From positions 29,967,930-30,031,929 of the forward strand of contig CM034549.1 in the NCBI GenBank assembly GCA_020055645.1: a stretch of DNA of 64,000 nucleotides, in the 5' to 3' direction. Of the stretch, positions 12,937 to 25,609 are shown piece after piece. A model generated the notes under the pieces. The model saw nothing but the letters and a program-made list of their open reading frames with translations, was not told where the DNA came from and did no database searches. Both the position numbers and the translations under genes were made by a program. How positions within the stretch are numbered: position 1 is the first letter of the stretch; each line of letters opens with the position of its first letter. This DNA is from Tomocerus qinae (lineage: Eukaryota > Arthropoda > Collembola > Entomobryomorpha > Tomoceridae).

Positions 12937-15470
12937 ATGACAGCCAATAGTAACAAGGAGAGCAATTCTGCTCCTGCAAATAATCCTACTAATGGAAAAA
13001 CGGGAAAGACTAAATGCTCGGAAAATCGAAAGGTATACAGTTTTGATCTATTTATATCTCTGTTGTATTTAATTTATTAGTATCATTATTTTAAAAGGGC
13101 GCTTTATTCATCGAATTTTAAAGATTGTCATTGGAAAACAAAAAATTTTAGCGATTGTTTTTATTTTATTTTTTACATTAAATGGTTCATTGTAGCTGTG
13201 GTAGGTAATTGAATGTGATGAGATTCACCTTCATCAAACTTTTGGAATTTTTGTACTGGTTTATATGTATATTCAGTTAATGGGATTGATAATATCTCCG
13301 AATGTAGCGAACAATCTTCGAGGAATTTTTGAGATAGCTCCTAAAGTAGTCTTTTACACTTCCAAGGTAGTTCTACCTGTAGGTATGCGTTTAAAGTTGT
13401 GTAATGAGTAACGACAAACAGTAGAAAATGCTATTATGATAGCTGTCTAAGAGCAAGGAGGTTGTAATCTGTGTGAACAGATTTAAGATAAGGATTTTAT
13501 GTGTCAATTTTTGATAGATTTGAGTAGTGGTATGAATATCGTATGAGATATGATCCAGTTTTACTTTACCTACCTGAAGGACTCGAGTGTTAAGTTCTGT
13601 TGTAGTCCAGTTATGCTTAATTGCTATTTTTCAATGGATATTGACAGATAAGAAAGCCTTTAATGGAGAAAAGAAGACGTGCCCGAATCAATCAGAGCTT
13701 GAACGAACTGAAAAGGATCTTGCTGGAAGCTAACGGAGCTCCGAGTCGAAAAGAGGTGAGTCTTGTTTTTATCTCACCTCACTCACCTGTTCTATTCTCC
13801 TCTCTATTTTTACATGTAATTAGCCAGTGCACTACACTCTGAATGTAAATGCAACGCACGAATAGAAACAGTTACTTTTTACTTATTATAGGATAATGCA
13901 TGGAAAATGTAAAAAAGTGAATATACTTACTAGTAGTAGCAGGCTGTAAATAGCCCAGTAGTTTTATTGCATCTCCATCTGAATTTCATCTTATTTAGAG
14001 ATTAGGTAGATCATATTTCGCTGCATTAGTATCTAAAAAAGCAGGGCATTTGCTGTGTGTGATAAAAAGTGAGTCAAATCAGTAGATAATAATAATTTGA
14101 TACCTTTGTCAGTAGATTTAAAAACCAGAAGCTGAGCTGTCGGCTTAATTACACTTTTACGAGTCGCTTCTGTGTTTATACTATCTGAAGGCTGGATGAA
14201 GGTACCTACCTGTTCTAATGAGGGGAATAGTCCTATTTACTTGTGGAAGGTAGAACACACGGTTTATTAATAGAGTCAGTTCATCTTCATGCTATCGTGC
14301 ATCTGTCGAAGAATTACCTGATTTGATTCTCTGTTGATTGGCTTGCTTTGATTTCCCTCAGAATTAGGTTAAGCCATGCTGGAAGGGATTTTTGTTTTTC
14401 TTAATATTATAATGCCTCACTTAATAAGGGCAATAGAAGATATCATTATGCTTATTCATGCATTCGAAGAGTGGAGAGTAGGTCAAGTTGGAATTGTTGT
14501 GTAAAAAAACAGGTGGAATTGTGTATCTTTACAATTATGAGGGGGAATCCGATAAGAATATAATAAAATCTTAGGACGCTACTCATTAACCCGTTTTCAA
14601 GTCTTTAGACCGAGACGGGTCTGAGTTTGTGAGGTTGAGATTAACTTAGTTAGTTGAGAAATGCTTTTATCGGCTTTACTTATTAAGAGGAATAATGTCT
14701 AAATTAAGTGTTTTATTTCTTTATGGTAGGGAAGTCGACCGGCGAAACTGGAGAAGGCAGATATTCTTGAACTGACCGTGAGACATCTTCAGAGCCTTAA
14801 TGACCAAATGAGTAAGAGTTCTCTTGTGAAGGTAAACGTGAGTTCGACGTCTTTGTCAGATACAGATGATGATTCCTCTTCCTGTTCTATCTCTTCGGAT
14901 CGAAATCTCCCGAAAAATAGAAGCCACAGTCCCAGAAACACAACAGCGAACAATAAAATGAACCAAAATAATAACATCGAGTCTCCGTTCATTAATGGCT
15001 TTGCTGAGTGCATCAAAATCGTCAATTCCTCCCTCAGCTCCTTGAAGTCTGGCCAAATTCATCAGAAATTAGAGGAGAAACTGAAGTTGCACTTAGCAGA
15101 TTTGTACCGGCAACCTCCTTCCACTCTAATTTGTAGAAATGATGGGAACAGCTACGAGTACAAGGATCACTACGAGGAAGATCGATGCATGAAATCACCC
15201 GGTTTTGATACAATCCCTCCCATTTTGATATCTGGGAATCCTAAGGTCACTAGTAAAACCTTTCTGCTGCCTACACGAATGCCCAACGGGGACTTTGCCT
15301 TTGTTCTCAAGTGCAGCGGCCAGGACAAATTTAGCTTTATGGATGTGGACATTCCATTCGACCATTCTGACTCCATAGACCAAATCATTAAAACAGAGGG
15401 ACACTCGCCCAATATTTACTCAGACAATCATCATGACATTGATCATCCTCGTGTGTGGAGACCTTGGTAG
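12937..15470 (+). CDS. Hairy/E(spl)-family bHLH-Orange transcriptional repressor with WRPW tail
   Basis: Three exons (12937-13032, 13648-13755, 14730-15470) encode 314 residues, all junctions in phase 0. The basic region and helix 1 lie at about residues 33-60 (KPLMEKRRRARINQSLNEL), with the family-specific proline at position 36. After a loop interrupted by the second intron, helix 2 runs from about 74 to 92 (KLEKADILELTVRHLQ). A Ser/Asn-rich linker precedes an Orange domain starting near 155 (FINGFAECIKIV). The protein ends exactly in WRPW (311-314), the motif by which Hairy/E(spl)/HES proteins recruit the Groucho/TLE corepressor. It should act in the nucleus as a DNA-binding repressor in patterning or Notch-type signalling, known for the family and inferred here. 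The loop and the ELTV in helix 2 do not match Hairy or Deadpan exactly, so I do not assign the paralogue. The introns within the bHLH agree with hairy-like genes. Confidence 0.93.
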
Positions 15471-16369
15471 TCCATCCATTTAAATTACTATTTTATATTG
15501 TCTCCTTCCAAAGTCAAGCAGAGGGCAAAGGCAAACTTTTCTACTTCATATTTATTTCCTATAAATAGTAATCTCCAATATTTAATCGACTGTAAACAAA
15601 TTGCCTTCTACTTATTCCTTCTTCCGCACGATAGCATCAGAGTACTTTAATCTAGGCTATATATACATCTAGTAATATCTACCTGAAAGGTGATACTACT
15701 ACTAAAATGTGGATCGATTTGTTAATTTAGGAACTTTGCTCACTACCTAATAAAAGTTACAGTACATTGTCACATACAAGTAATCAAATAGATGGTAATC
15801 AACCAAGTTTTCAAAGCGATTACTACTAACTCATAACAACTTACCGAGAACAAAATAAAACATCGAGAGCGAAGCAATTAAATTACTGAACTCTTTTATT
15901 ATGCCTATCCTATGAACTTCCTATAAATGTACACATATGCTATATTATAGACACTATTATACAATACCAAAACCAAATACACTACATATAGGTATAAGTA
16001 AGTAGATTGTTAGCGAGAAGAAAACTATCTGTACAATAATATATTACACCGATAAAATTATCAATAACGTTGTGTGTACATATCATTTTATTCAAAGTAT
16101 ATGCTTTGTACTAAACATTATTTATATCTTTAAGGTAAGGAGAGATAATATCGTCTTTTCAGCTAAATAGATTCAACTTTCATTGTTAAAAGAATCTGCA
16201 TCTCTAATATCTGTGATATATAAATAAATATAGTTAAGTGTATCTGTAAGGTACACATTTGGGGCAATGTATTGTAAGATACCTGTAAGTGAAAGTGTGG
16301 AGGACATTTTGTAACAGTTTGTAGGATGGAATTGATTAATCAATCATGGATGTGTCTTTATACTGTTTA

Positions 16370-16375
16370 AATAAA
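16370..16375 (+). terminator. Candidate polyadenylation signal AATAAA of the bHLH gene
   Basis: AATAAA lies about 900 bp after the stop codon, at the end of a very AT-rich stretch that would be the 3' UTR. A shorter 3' end is possible because ATAAATAAAT is also present around 16221-16231. Confidence 0.4.
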
Positions 16376-17620
16376 ACCGAACTAAAATACAGAATTCAAT
16401 TCCCTATTGCCAATACTCTTGTTTTTATTTATTTCATTATCACTTTGCCACTAAAGGAGTGAACATATTATTTAGTAACCTATCTTAATCAAAGGAGAAA
16501 CGTTTTCCTATCGGAAGCAACTGGATATAATGTTATTACCATGAAAAGGAATTGTGGTTTATTGGATCTATAAGAATTGACGCAACATAATTAAATCTTC
16601 TTACTGGTATCTCCCAAAAATCGTTATTGCTATCAACGAAAATTCAAAATAATTTATTCTAATGTCAGAACAGGTTTTCATACATTTTGTGGACAGAAAA
16701 ATATATTTAAGCGATTCAGGTTTAGCTTTTTTAATCGTTCTGATCCAAATCCAATTCTTAACCTTCCAAAAATAAGTTTGAAGTTCATATTATTGATAAA
16801 TAAAAAAGCTATTGATAGATAACCACTTGGGCGAAGATATAATAGGTGGGATGGATTAACACAGGCCAAAGCTCGGAGATGGAAGGGCAAGCAATGAATA
16901 ATTTTAGTTATGTATGAGATGAGACCTAACCTAGTCAATGCATTTAGCTCTGGCTGACGAGCCAGCATGAAATCAGTCCTTTCTGTAACAACAAGCTTAA
17001 GCATTCTAACAAATGTAGGCCTCGTCATTATCCTGCATCATCAGACTTCTTACACATTATTAGAGATGGACACGCAGCTATTATTTTTTTTGCTACGAAA
17101 GATTTCTTCCATATGATTACACTTCATATTTACAAATGTATACTAAAGGTCCGCTATCAACTCAGGTAGGATTTTTCCCTTTCAAATAAGTGTCCGTATT
17201 TTATTCACGAATCCGTCACGGATGGTCCAAATTATGAATGGATCATTCTAGAAAAGTAGATTGGTAAGGTAGCTTATTTCCTCAATCTCCACAGACTGAA
17301 TTACTTTTAGCTACTAAGTATCTTTATTGCGATGTACAGAAGCAAGTGTACAGACAAAAGCCAACGCAAAGTGTTCAAATTAAACGGCATGCCATTAGGA
17401 AAGGGTTTTCTTGGTTTCTTCTTAACATAATAGAGATCATGTAACATCACAGAACCCGCAACAAATTTTCTCAATGGGATGTCCAACATATTGATAATAA
17501 TTTGGCTTTGATTCCTGTTCTGAGTGACTGCAGACCTGACTGATGGTGGTGAGATGGTTAGCCGTTTACTGGCACTGCCTTGGCACACCAATCCAAATTA
17601 TCTATCCTAGACAATCCAAT

Positions 17621-17651
17621 CGTGGGAAAGTCAACGCGTGCATCTCGCGTG
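17621..17651 (+). repeat. 31-bp GCGTG-rich motif, copy A
   Basis: This segment begins CGTGGGAAAGTCAACGCGTG and ends TCTCGCGTG. It matches 28628-28658 at 29 of 31 positions, with both differences adjacent at positions 21-22. It is GC-rich and CpG-rich in an AT-rich setting. Flanking bases do not match, so only this core is shared. Confidence 0.75.
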
Positions 17652-18644
17652 TGTAAGTCCCTTTGCAGGTAATCATGTCAGACACCACTTGTACTTACCT
17701 CTACATAATATCTACTATTATAATCTAGGTAAACAACTATATAATACGGACATAACTGCAGAATAGACATTAAATGAAACCTTAATAAAAACTCACTATT
17801 TATTTAAGAATAATGCAGAGAATACAGAAAATAATACAAACTACCAGAGAAAGTTGATTTAAAAACTGTTGCAAAATTATTACCAATTGACAATTTTTCC
17901 TAATACATTTAAAGGTAGATAGCATAGTTTTAATGAAAGCAAAAATATAATTTAGAGGCTTTTCTGAAAAAATGAATTTTCGAAGCAAAAAAATAAAATT
18001 TCTCTTTGGTCAAAGAAATCAGAGTTTTTCTAATCCTCTTACTTCGATATACAAATATATAGCTCTGACGTACCTAAATAATTATCAATTCCATCATTCA
18101 ACTTATACTGCCTGATCTCGTATTGATGTCGTCATAAAACCAAAAAATGCCATTGCAAAAACTCCTTGATTTGATAACGATACGCACGTCTAATCACAAC
18201 GAAATGTACGACTCTGACTCAACAAAACATAATTCTTACGTATCATTGGGATAAGAGATACCACTACACCACAATCACGGAGAAAATGTGTTTATATAAT
18301 AAAATTGTGTAGGAAAAAGGTATATGTAAATGTAATATTAGGTAACAGTAGACACTACTTAATAAGGTAAAGAGGAAGGGTTAAATCAAAATTGAAGGAA
18401 GTGGCAAAAAAGCAGAAAGATTAACGAAGATTAGGCAAAAAATATTTCTACAGAGTGGAATAAGAGAATCGGGAAGGTTATTACTTTTATTTATGAATGG
18501 AACGGCGAAAGATTGAGAATGGAACCACGTTGTTCGGTGGTTTGCATGTTTTCGTCAAGTGTATTATCCAACGAGGGATGTTGTTTCAAGATGCCCATTT
18601 CGTTTTATGCTGACTTATTTAATTTTAAGGGTAAGTACTAGTAA

Positions 18645-18661
18645 GGGAGAGAGAGAGAGAG
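18645..18661 (+). repeat. Short GA microsatellite
   Basis: A run of alternating G and A (about eight dinucleotides). Confidence 0.85.
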
Positions 18662-21600
18662 TTGTGGATGGTACATTTATTTAGTTACCATGCAAGAAGT
18701 TCTGAATGCATATCAATGAGATATAAAAATGTGAACACCAAACTACATTGTAAGGTGATAAAAAATATCGAGGAGTCTTGCTCTTATTTAATACGGTTGA
18801 TTTAAAATGTCCTCCGGCTGACAGGATGAGAATGGTCATACCAAACCGTAGCAAGTCGCATTAAAGAATGACCGGACTCTTTGCATTTTAACTTACCAAC
18901 ACTTTTGTGATTACAGTAGACGTTTGTCGTAATTCCAACATGAATTGATATCACAGCAACTTCTCTTGTCTCCTGCACGCTCCGATGATTTTATCCCGTG
19001 AAGTTTGAAATGATTTAAATGATAGCAAAACATCGATTCTACTTCCGTCCGCTCCAAGACAGAGAGACCTCACTCAATTGCTGAATCTTCTAACCTTCCA
19101 TTTTCATCTTCTCTTTCCTTAATAATTTTTTCTGGTGGATATCTAGTCTCTACGTTTCATGCAGTAATTTCATTAAAAAATGTAGTCGTACGTGTACGTA
19201 CTGAAACCATGTGGACATAATAAACGTTCGTCGATGTACACAATAATAGCCTCTCTCTACCTGTCTTACTTGAAATCAGCCAAGTTTACTTTAGAAATTG
19301 AGAAAGTACGCAAAGAAGTACTTAATACCTTCCAAGACTTGTTGATTTCGATAGAACGTTGGATTAACCAATGCAAGCACGATACTATTTAAACTGTAAT
19401 TTGCAATATCATTAGTCGTCAGCTGCAGTCTGTATTTACAAGCTGCCTAGAAAAGAGCAACTTGCAAGATTTATACTAGACTGGCTCGCATAACACTCGA
19501 ATGACTCGAGTCGATTCGGCATTCCTACTTCACATGAGACGACAAAACTGAGACACGCTCTCCAATCCCTTCCTATACCTCCTTTTTTATAATGGCTGAA
19601 AAGGCCGACACTGCCATCCACTCATTGTCATTGTCATTAACTTTTAACAGTCATGAACGCAAAATGCAATTTTGCCTGTTTTTATGTCTTCTACTAAAAA
19701 GTTCTATTTACTAAAGTTTACACGCGTACATCAGCAATTAACTAACAACAAATAAGTTTTTGGGAAATGATTAAACTAATTTTACGAATTAAGCAGCCAG
19801 AGGTAGTTGAATTTTCTACAGTTTGAATTACTTTAGAGTCCAAGAATTAATTAATGAACCAGAAAAAACAAATCAAAAGTAAATATTGCAGATTATCACA
19901 ATAAATAAAATTATTTCCAACTATGTTTCAAGTAAGTATGTATGTCTCTATGTAACTGTATTTTATGCCATGGACTTGGCGGCTTTTTGTTGCAATGCGC
20001 AAGAGCGAAGGGCGTATGCATAACAATAAGTCCACCACGGGTTAACAGTATACACTTAATAGGTTACTGTATTTCGAAATTAACTAATACACATGATTAT
20101 GGTGGATGCCTACCTTTCGAAATAGAGTCACGCATGCTGGGGGCTACTATGTGGTAGGTAGGATGTAGAGAGAACCTAGGAGACCTGCATATATTACGTA
20201 ACGCAAAACCCCCTCCCCCATGCACACAGGCCACTATAGTACACTACAAGCGTCATTGACAGATATTGTGGCAAAATGCTAATAAGTTGGGCTGCCAGGA
20301 GTCCAAATGTCATATCATTAAAATAATTAAAAATAAAGTCCATAGTTAACCCAACAGTCACCATGTAACATAGCCGACATTTAATTATAAACACCAAGAA
20401 AAATACTTCAAAATAGGCTATAATGTAATATATGCAATTACCCTAAAAACAAAATGAGCAAGCTCAATTCCTCTAAACCATCGAAATGAGTCGTTTCGTA
20501 TTATTATAATATCAAAATAATAATAGAAACTTAAGAAGGTTGAATGTTGAGTGGTGATCGAATGGAAATGATTAGCTAAAGGGGATAGTTCGTAATGATC
20601 ATACTATTAAATAGCATTTCAGAACTTATCCAAATTCGTTCAACTATATCGACAAACTTATTCAACATTTTTTAGAATCAATGTATAAACTGGTAGATGT
20701 AATTCGCATATCTGCATTAAACTGTATTCAGCATTCTATGTTTGGTTCATGTTTGGTTCAATTGCTCCCAAACCAATATCTGCTACTGTGAAATAAATTT
20801 CAAATATTTATTTTACACCTTGCCATTTAAAAGTGTAATTTATTTTGTTTGAATATACATTGTAACTTCATATACTAAGATTATTAGTAGGCAGATAGTG
20901 AAGTAATCTGCTTCTAAAAATACTATGTTGAATATATACCTGAGGCTGAATATATAGCATAACCTCATGTCTATAGTACAAATGTGAATGTTTAGCTGTC
21001 CCATTTCTCCAAGGCTTTGAATTTTCTTTACAAAAATAGGAATGCTGCAATGAAGGCATCAACTGACCGCCATCAACGTAAAAGTGAACAACATAATCAT
21101 CAGTAAGTAGCTACCATACCAATCTTTTTCTAAATCAACCCAATACAAGTTTAATGAATCTCTAAAAAACAACATCAGGTCCAGTTGAACATGAATTATT
21201 ATGGTCCAGTACTATTCCCAAACAAGAGATCAAATCAAACTAGACCAACGTGGCATGGCACGGTTTGCTTTTATGTTTCGCTTATTGTTAACGTACGTTG
21301 GTAGCTTAAATTATTTCATTGTTCATGATATTTACGTACAAAGTCCGACATCCGACAATGCGTCTTTGTTGAGCTAATCTTTTTTATTCTTTTTAAAAAA
21401 TAAATACTTTTATCAGAGGGCTCTAGAGAATTCTGGATAGAGCTATGTAAAGGTTATATAATATCTCAAGGGAAAATTCTGTAGGCTACTTACTTGTAGT
21501 ATATTTTGTGCTACTGGGCAAGTAGTACATAAAATATCTGCACACGTCCAAAAACGACATCAGACGAGTTCATCAATAAAGTAAGTCGGTCAGTCAGACG

Positions 21601-24600
21601 TCAGACAAATCTCGCTCTGCCTTCCCCATCCCTACAGAAATCCTATGCTATTAGTATAGCTATTGTCATAAAAAATCTTGAAGTTCATACATAATTTCCT
21701 AATCTATGAAGTCTACAGCCAGTAAAACTACCAATTTCTCTAGCAAAGTACACATATGTACTAACAACATAACCAAAGAATGAGTAAACGAAGTCCAGTG
21801 GGATGTGAAAAGATTCAAAGCTCACGATCCGTTCAAAATGCAACCAAAGGTGCAACCATAATTGAGCTGTTTACGAGTAATCGTTGAGGCGTACTTGACA
21901 CATCTTGTTAAGGTTGCCTAGAGCCTCGGCTATATCCACCTACGTGCATCTTCGCACCGCGAGCAACGCACAAAGCTCCCACTTTCCATCCTCCTACGTA
22001 AGGAATCTGATGGTTTTCACCTACTTTCCACAAGTACATAAAGAATATTCGGATAATACTCTACAAATGTCCTGCATCACGCTACATTGATGTTTTATAC
22101 TGATTATATCGACCCACATCACATCTCCCATTGCCCTACACTAATCTTTACTTAGACAGACGAGATTTCAATTCAGACCACATGGGGTCTCAATTCACAA
22201 TTTCTCTACTGTACCGTAATATCCTAATGCGAAAGCACAAAATAAAAAATGAAATACAAAGTATATTCTTTAGTGTTGAGTGTTGAATGCTTATCCCTAA
22301 TCTTATTACATACATTTATTTCGAATGTAAGAAAGTAACTACGACCTATTACATTTATTTAGTTTGCAGTAAAACCTAAAATCCCTAATCCGAGGTCTTA
22401 CATACGTATTTTGTATTTCAGTGACATAAATAGTTATGCATCACCTGACACTACATTCTTACACGATAGCATTATCAATGTAATTCAACAACATAAACCG
22501 TTTTCTTTAAGATCAATTCAATGCCAACTATTCTGTGACTAAATCTACAAGCAGCTACAAATCTAACTTAGCAAAAAAATTAGTACTGACTGACAGGGAC
22601 AAACTTTTCTACTTTTTGCAATTTCCATGTTGGCAGGTTACTATTTGGGGTACCTTGAAAATAAACTTGCTAGTTGCATAAAATAGTACTGACCACCCGG
22701 ATCACCAATCCCTCATACTGAGCATTACTGTCAATCTTATTTATTTAGTTGTATTCGAATCGAAGGTATTCAAATATAATATTTTTACTAGGAAATAAAT
22801 TGGGTGGGTTTGAATAGAAATTAATATGATTTTATTAGTCTGTTACGAAACGTCACATTATTATGAAGGGAAAACACCTTATGTAGCTAATTACAACTGA
22901 CGCGATGCACTGTAGCATTAAACAAATGACCCTGTGGGAGAAGACAATAGTAACTACGATGGTTAGTTGGTGGTCAAATGGGCAAGCCAAGAATACACAA
23001 TAAAAGAATTTATGGGAACATATGGCAAGCAGAGGGAGAGCATTGTTAAAATATTGAAAGCATCCAGATTATGTATCGGTTTGATGACGACGATGGTCAA
23101 ATGAGAGCAGCAAACATCCATCCGAGTACAAGTGCTTTTAGATATGAAATCTGAACACAATTATATAAATATGTAGTATAGTCACTGCTTTTACTATGAT
23201 AGATGCAGTATAATATATGAAATAGCTGCGGATAGTAAAAATGAGTGAAGTTGGTAAAATGAGGTAAAACATCGTCATAGAATGTTAAACGCATAAAGCT
23301 GAGTTGTATCTATTGAGTGCATATTGAAGAGTGGAGCAGACGTTATTGTTGCCTTCAATAACGAGCTGATGATATTCGATACTCCTGAAAGTCTGAGGGA
23401 ACCGGCACACCACATTACACCACACTTCAAATAAATTCACCTCACTTCACTTTCGGCATGTAAAAGCCGAAGACACTAATACTCTACTCACATTAAGCAC
23501 ATCAAACTTCGGAGAGAATAGTCTATACATGTATTTACAAATTGTATATACACACTAGAAGTATACAATGCAACTAAGAAGACCAAGTTTAACCTTAAGC
23601 AGGGAAAAGGAGGAGATACATTAATTAACGGATGAGCGCACTTATTGTGTTCTCTAATGCTATATACAATTAGACATTTTCAGTTATAGGCATACCGAGT
23701 CAATACAATATTGACAACAGGAGAGCCACAACTTTCTTGGGTTTGGGTTTTCAATAAATCGGAATAACTACACAAAAGAATTATTGAACCATCATTTCTT
23801 AATCCGAAATCTTACTGATCTAAGTCCAATTTTCAACAATCTTATCTTACACAGATACACTTGAACCATATACATATTCTTCACGTGTATATCTGTCTTA
23901 GATACCTAATAGTATGCTAATGTATACCTACTTAGGTGAAAAAAGAGATCTTGGAAGATTTTACAGGTATAACATTTTGTTTGCAAAATCCTCCATTTTA
24001 GTTAAACATCTGCTCTAGTAAAGTCTAAGGTGAGAGGCATTAGATATCGTCTTAACTCTAAATCTATATTAGACCCATTTGGAATGTCAATGACATAGAT
24101 ACTACTCTACTGATAGCACTACGACACTTTCTTGTCTTTGTACAGTAGATTATGTGAGAGCGGCGGTTTGCTTAAGAGTAGCTTTTACTCTCGAAATTAA
24201 AACGGTACGGTATGTAAGCTGTAGGAATAATGAACACTAAAAGTGTGATAATCTTAAGTAAACCTATTCACAAATAGTCCTGATCGTTTTCAGGTGTCAT
24301 CATTTATGTACATAGTATGGTAGTACATGGAGAAAAGAAACAGAAAGGATTATCACACTATTCGGTAGCTTTACATGAAGCAGCGGGTAGCATGTTGAAT
24401 ATATAAATCGCTGATAATTCGTTCCCCATTTCTTTCGATTCAATTCACTTTTCAGCTAGTTAAAGTTTAGTACAAACATAAACGAGTTGAACTTTCTTGC
24501 GCTAACAACAGTGACAACAAACACCTACCTATACATATCTGTGTGGGCGTGAACATATACCGTAACTTTTCCAGTTTAGTTTCACTCATTATTTTGATCA

Positions 24601-25580
24601 CAAAGAAGAAGGAGCACCGAAAGTATCTTTATAATGATATTCTCAATAGTAGTATTCTGATCTACATACACAGGAAATTTTCAACAGCAGCACAGATATT
24701 GTTTACATACATTTGAAGGACCACTGCACGAGATTATAAATGATACACATAAATAAATAGAGCCTGAGCAAGCTATTGACTACATCCAACTATTTCATCC
24801 CTATATATTACCATATGGTATGCCTCAATTATAGATTGTCTGACAACATAGAAAAGCAGGGAGCCATCTTATTACAATTCCAGAGTCTAAGTCCCCATAC
24901 CTACTGGGGTTCATTACTTACGGTTTCACACTCATTATTCACAACTGGAGTAACATCTTCGGAGAAGCAACACCTCGCTTCAATAACTAACATATTTAAC
25001 ACGTGTTATCTCTTGGTATTTATGTCACCCTTGATATCGATAAAGACACCGAATTCTTAGAGCAATGAGGCAGGAAATAACGAGCTCTATGCTTTGTGTG
25101 AAACGCTGATGACTATTGCCATACATGTAAATTGTATGAAGGTATATTGACATTGACATATTATACAAGCATGTACAAACGTGTACTTTTGATTTAAGCA
25201 TAGGAATTTTTGTAACTATTGTACTTAATTCCTACCTGAATAATCAGGAAAAGCAATTAGCACGTTACATCATGTTCACTTTGGTAGGTATTTAGCAATA
25301 TCAGTTTTATAGTCCACACGAGTACCACCTATTTCATATTACACTACAATCCTTTGCAAATGTAAACCTAAACCGATTGTTAGCTAAGAGGTCATTCCAC
25401 TCCAGATTCCTGTAAATCATAAGCCTATGATTATGAAATTACCAAAAATTTTAATTAACTCTATAACTCGTTCTCAGAATATTCAATCTCTATATATAAC
25501 GACCATCTTAGATAAAGCAATAAATTTACCCGTCTATCTATATTTCTATCTATGTATGTAGTTGTGGTAGGGCGATCCCA

Positions 25581-25609
25581 AATGCATAATGCGCAAGCGC
25601 TTATGCATT
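25581..25609. repeat. 29-bp hairpin-forming inverted repeat
   Basis: AATGCATAA (25581-25589) and GCGC (25591-25594) pair with GCGC (25597-25600) and TTATGCATT (25601-25609), leaving one bulged T and a two-base loop. The stem has 13 pairs with a GC-rich tip in an AT-rich context. Confidence 0.8.

Noticed and set aside
17307-17591. 94-codon minus-strand open frame
   Set aside because: No domain, membrane pattern or splice partner recognised; length within chance for this composition.
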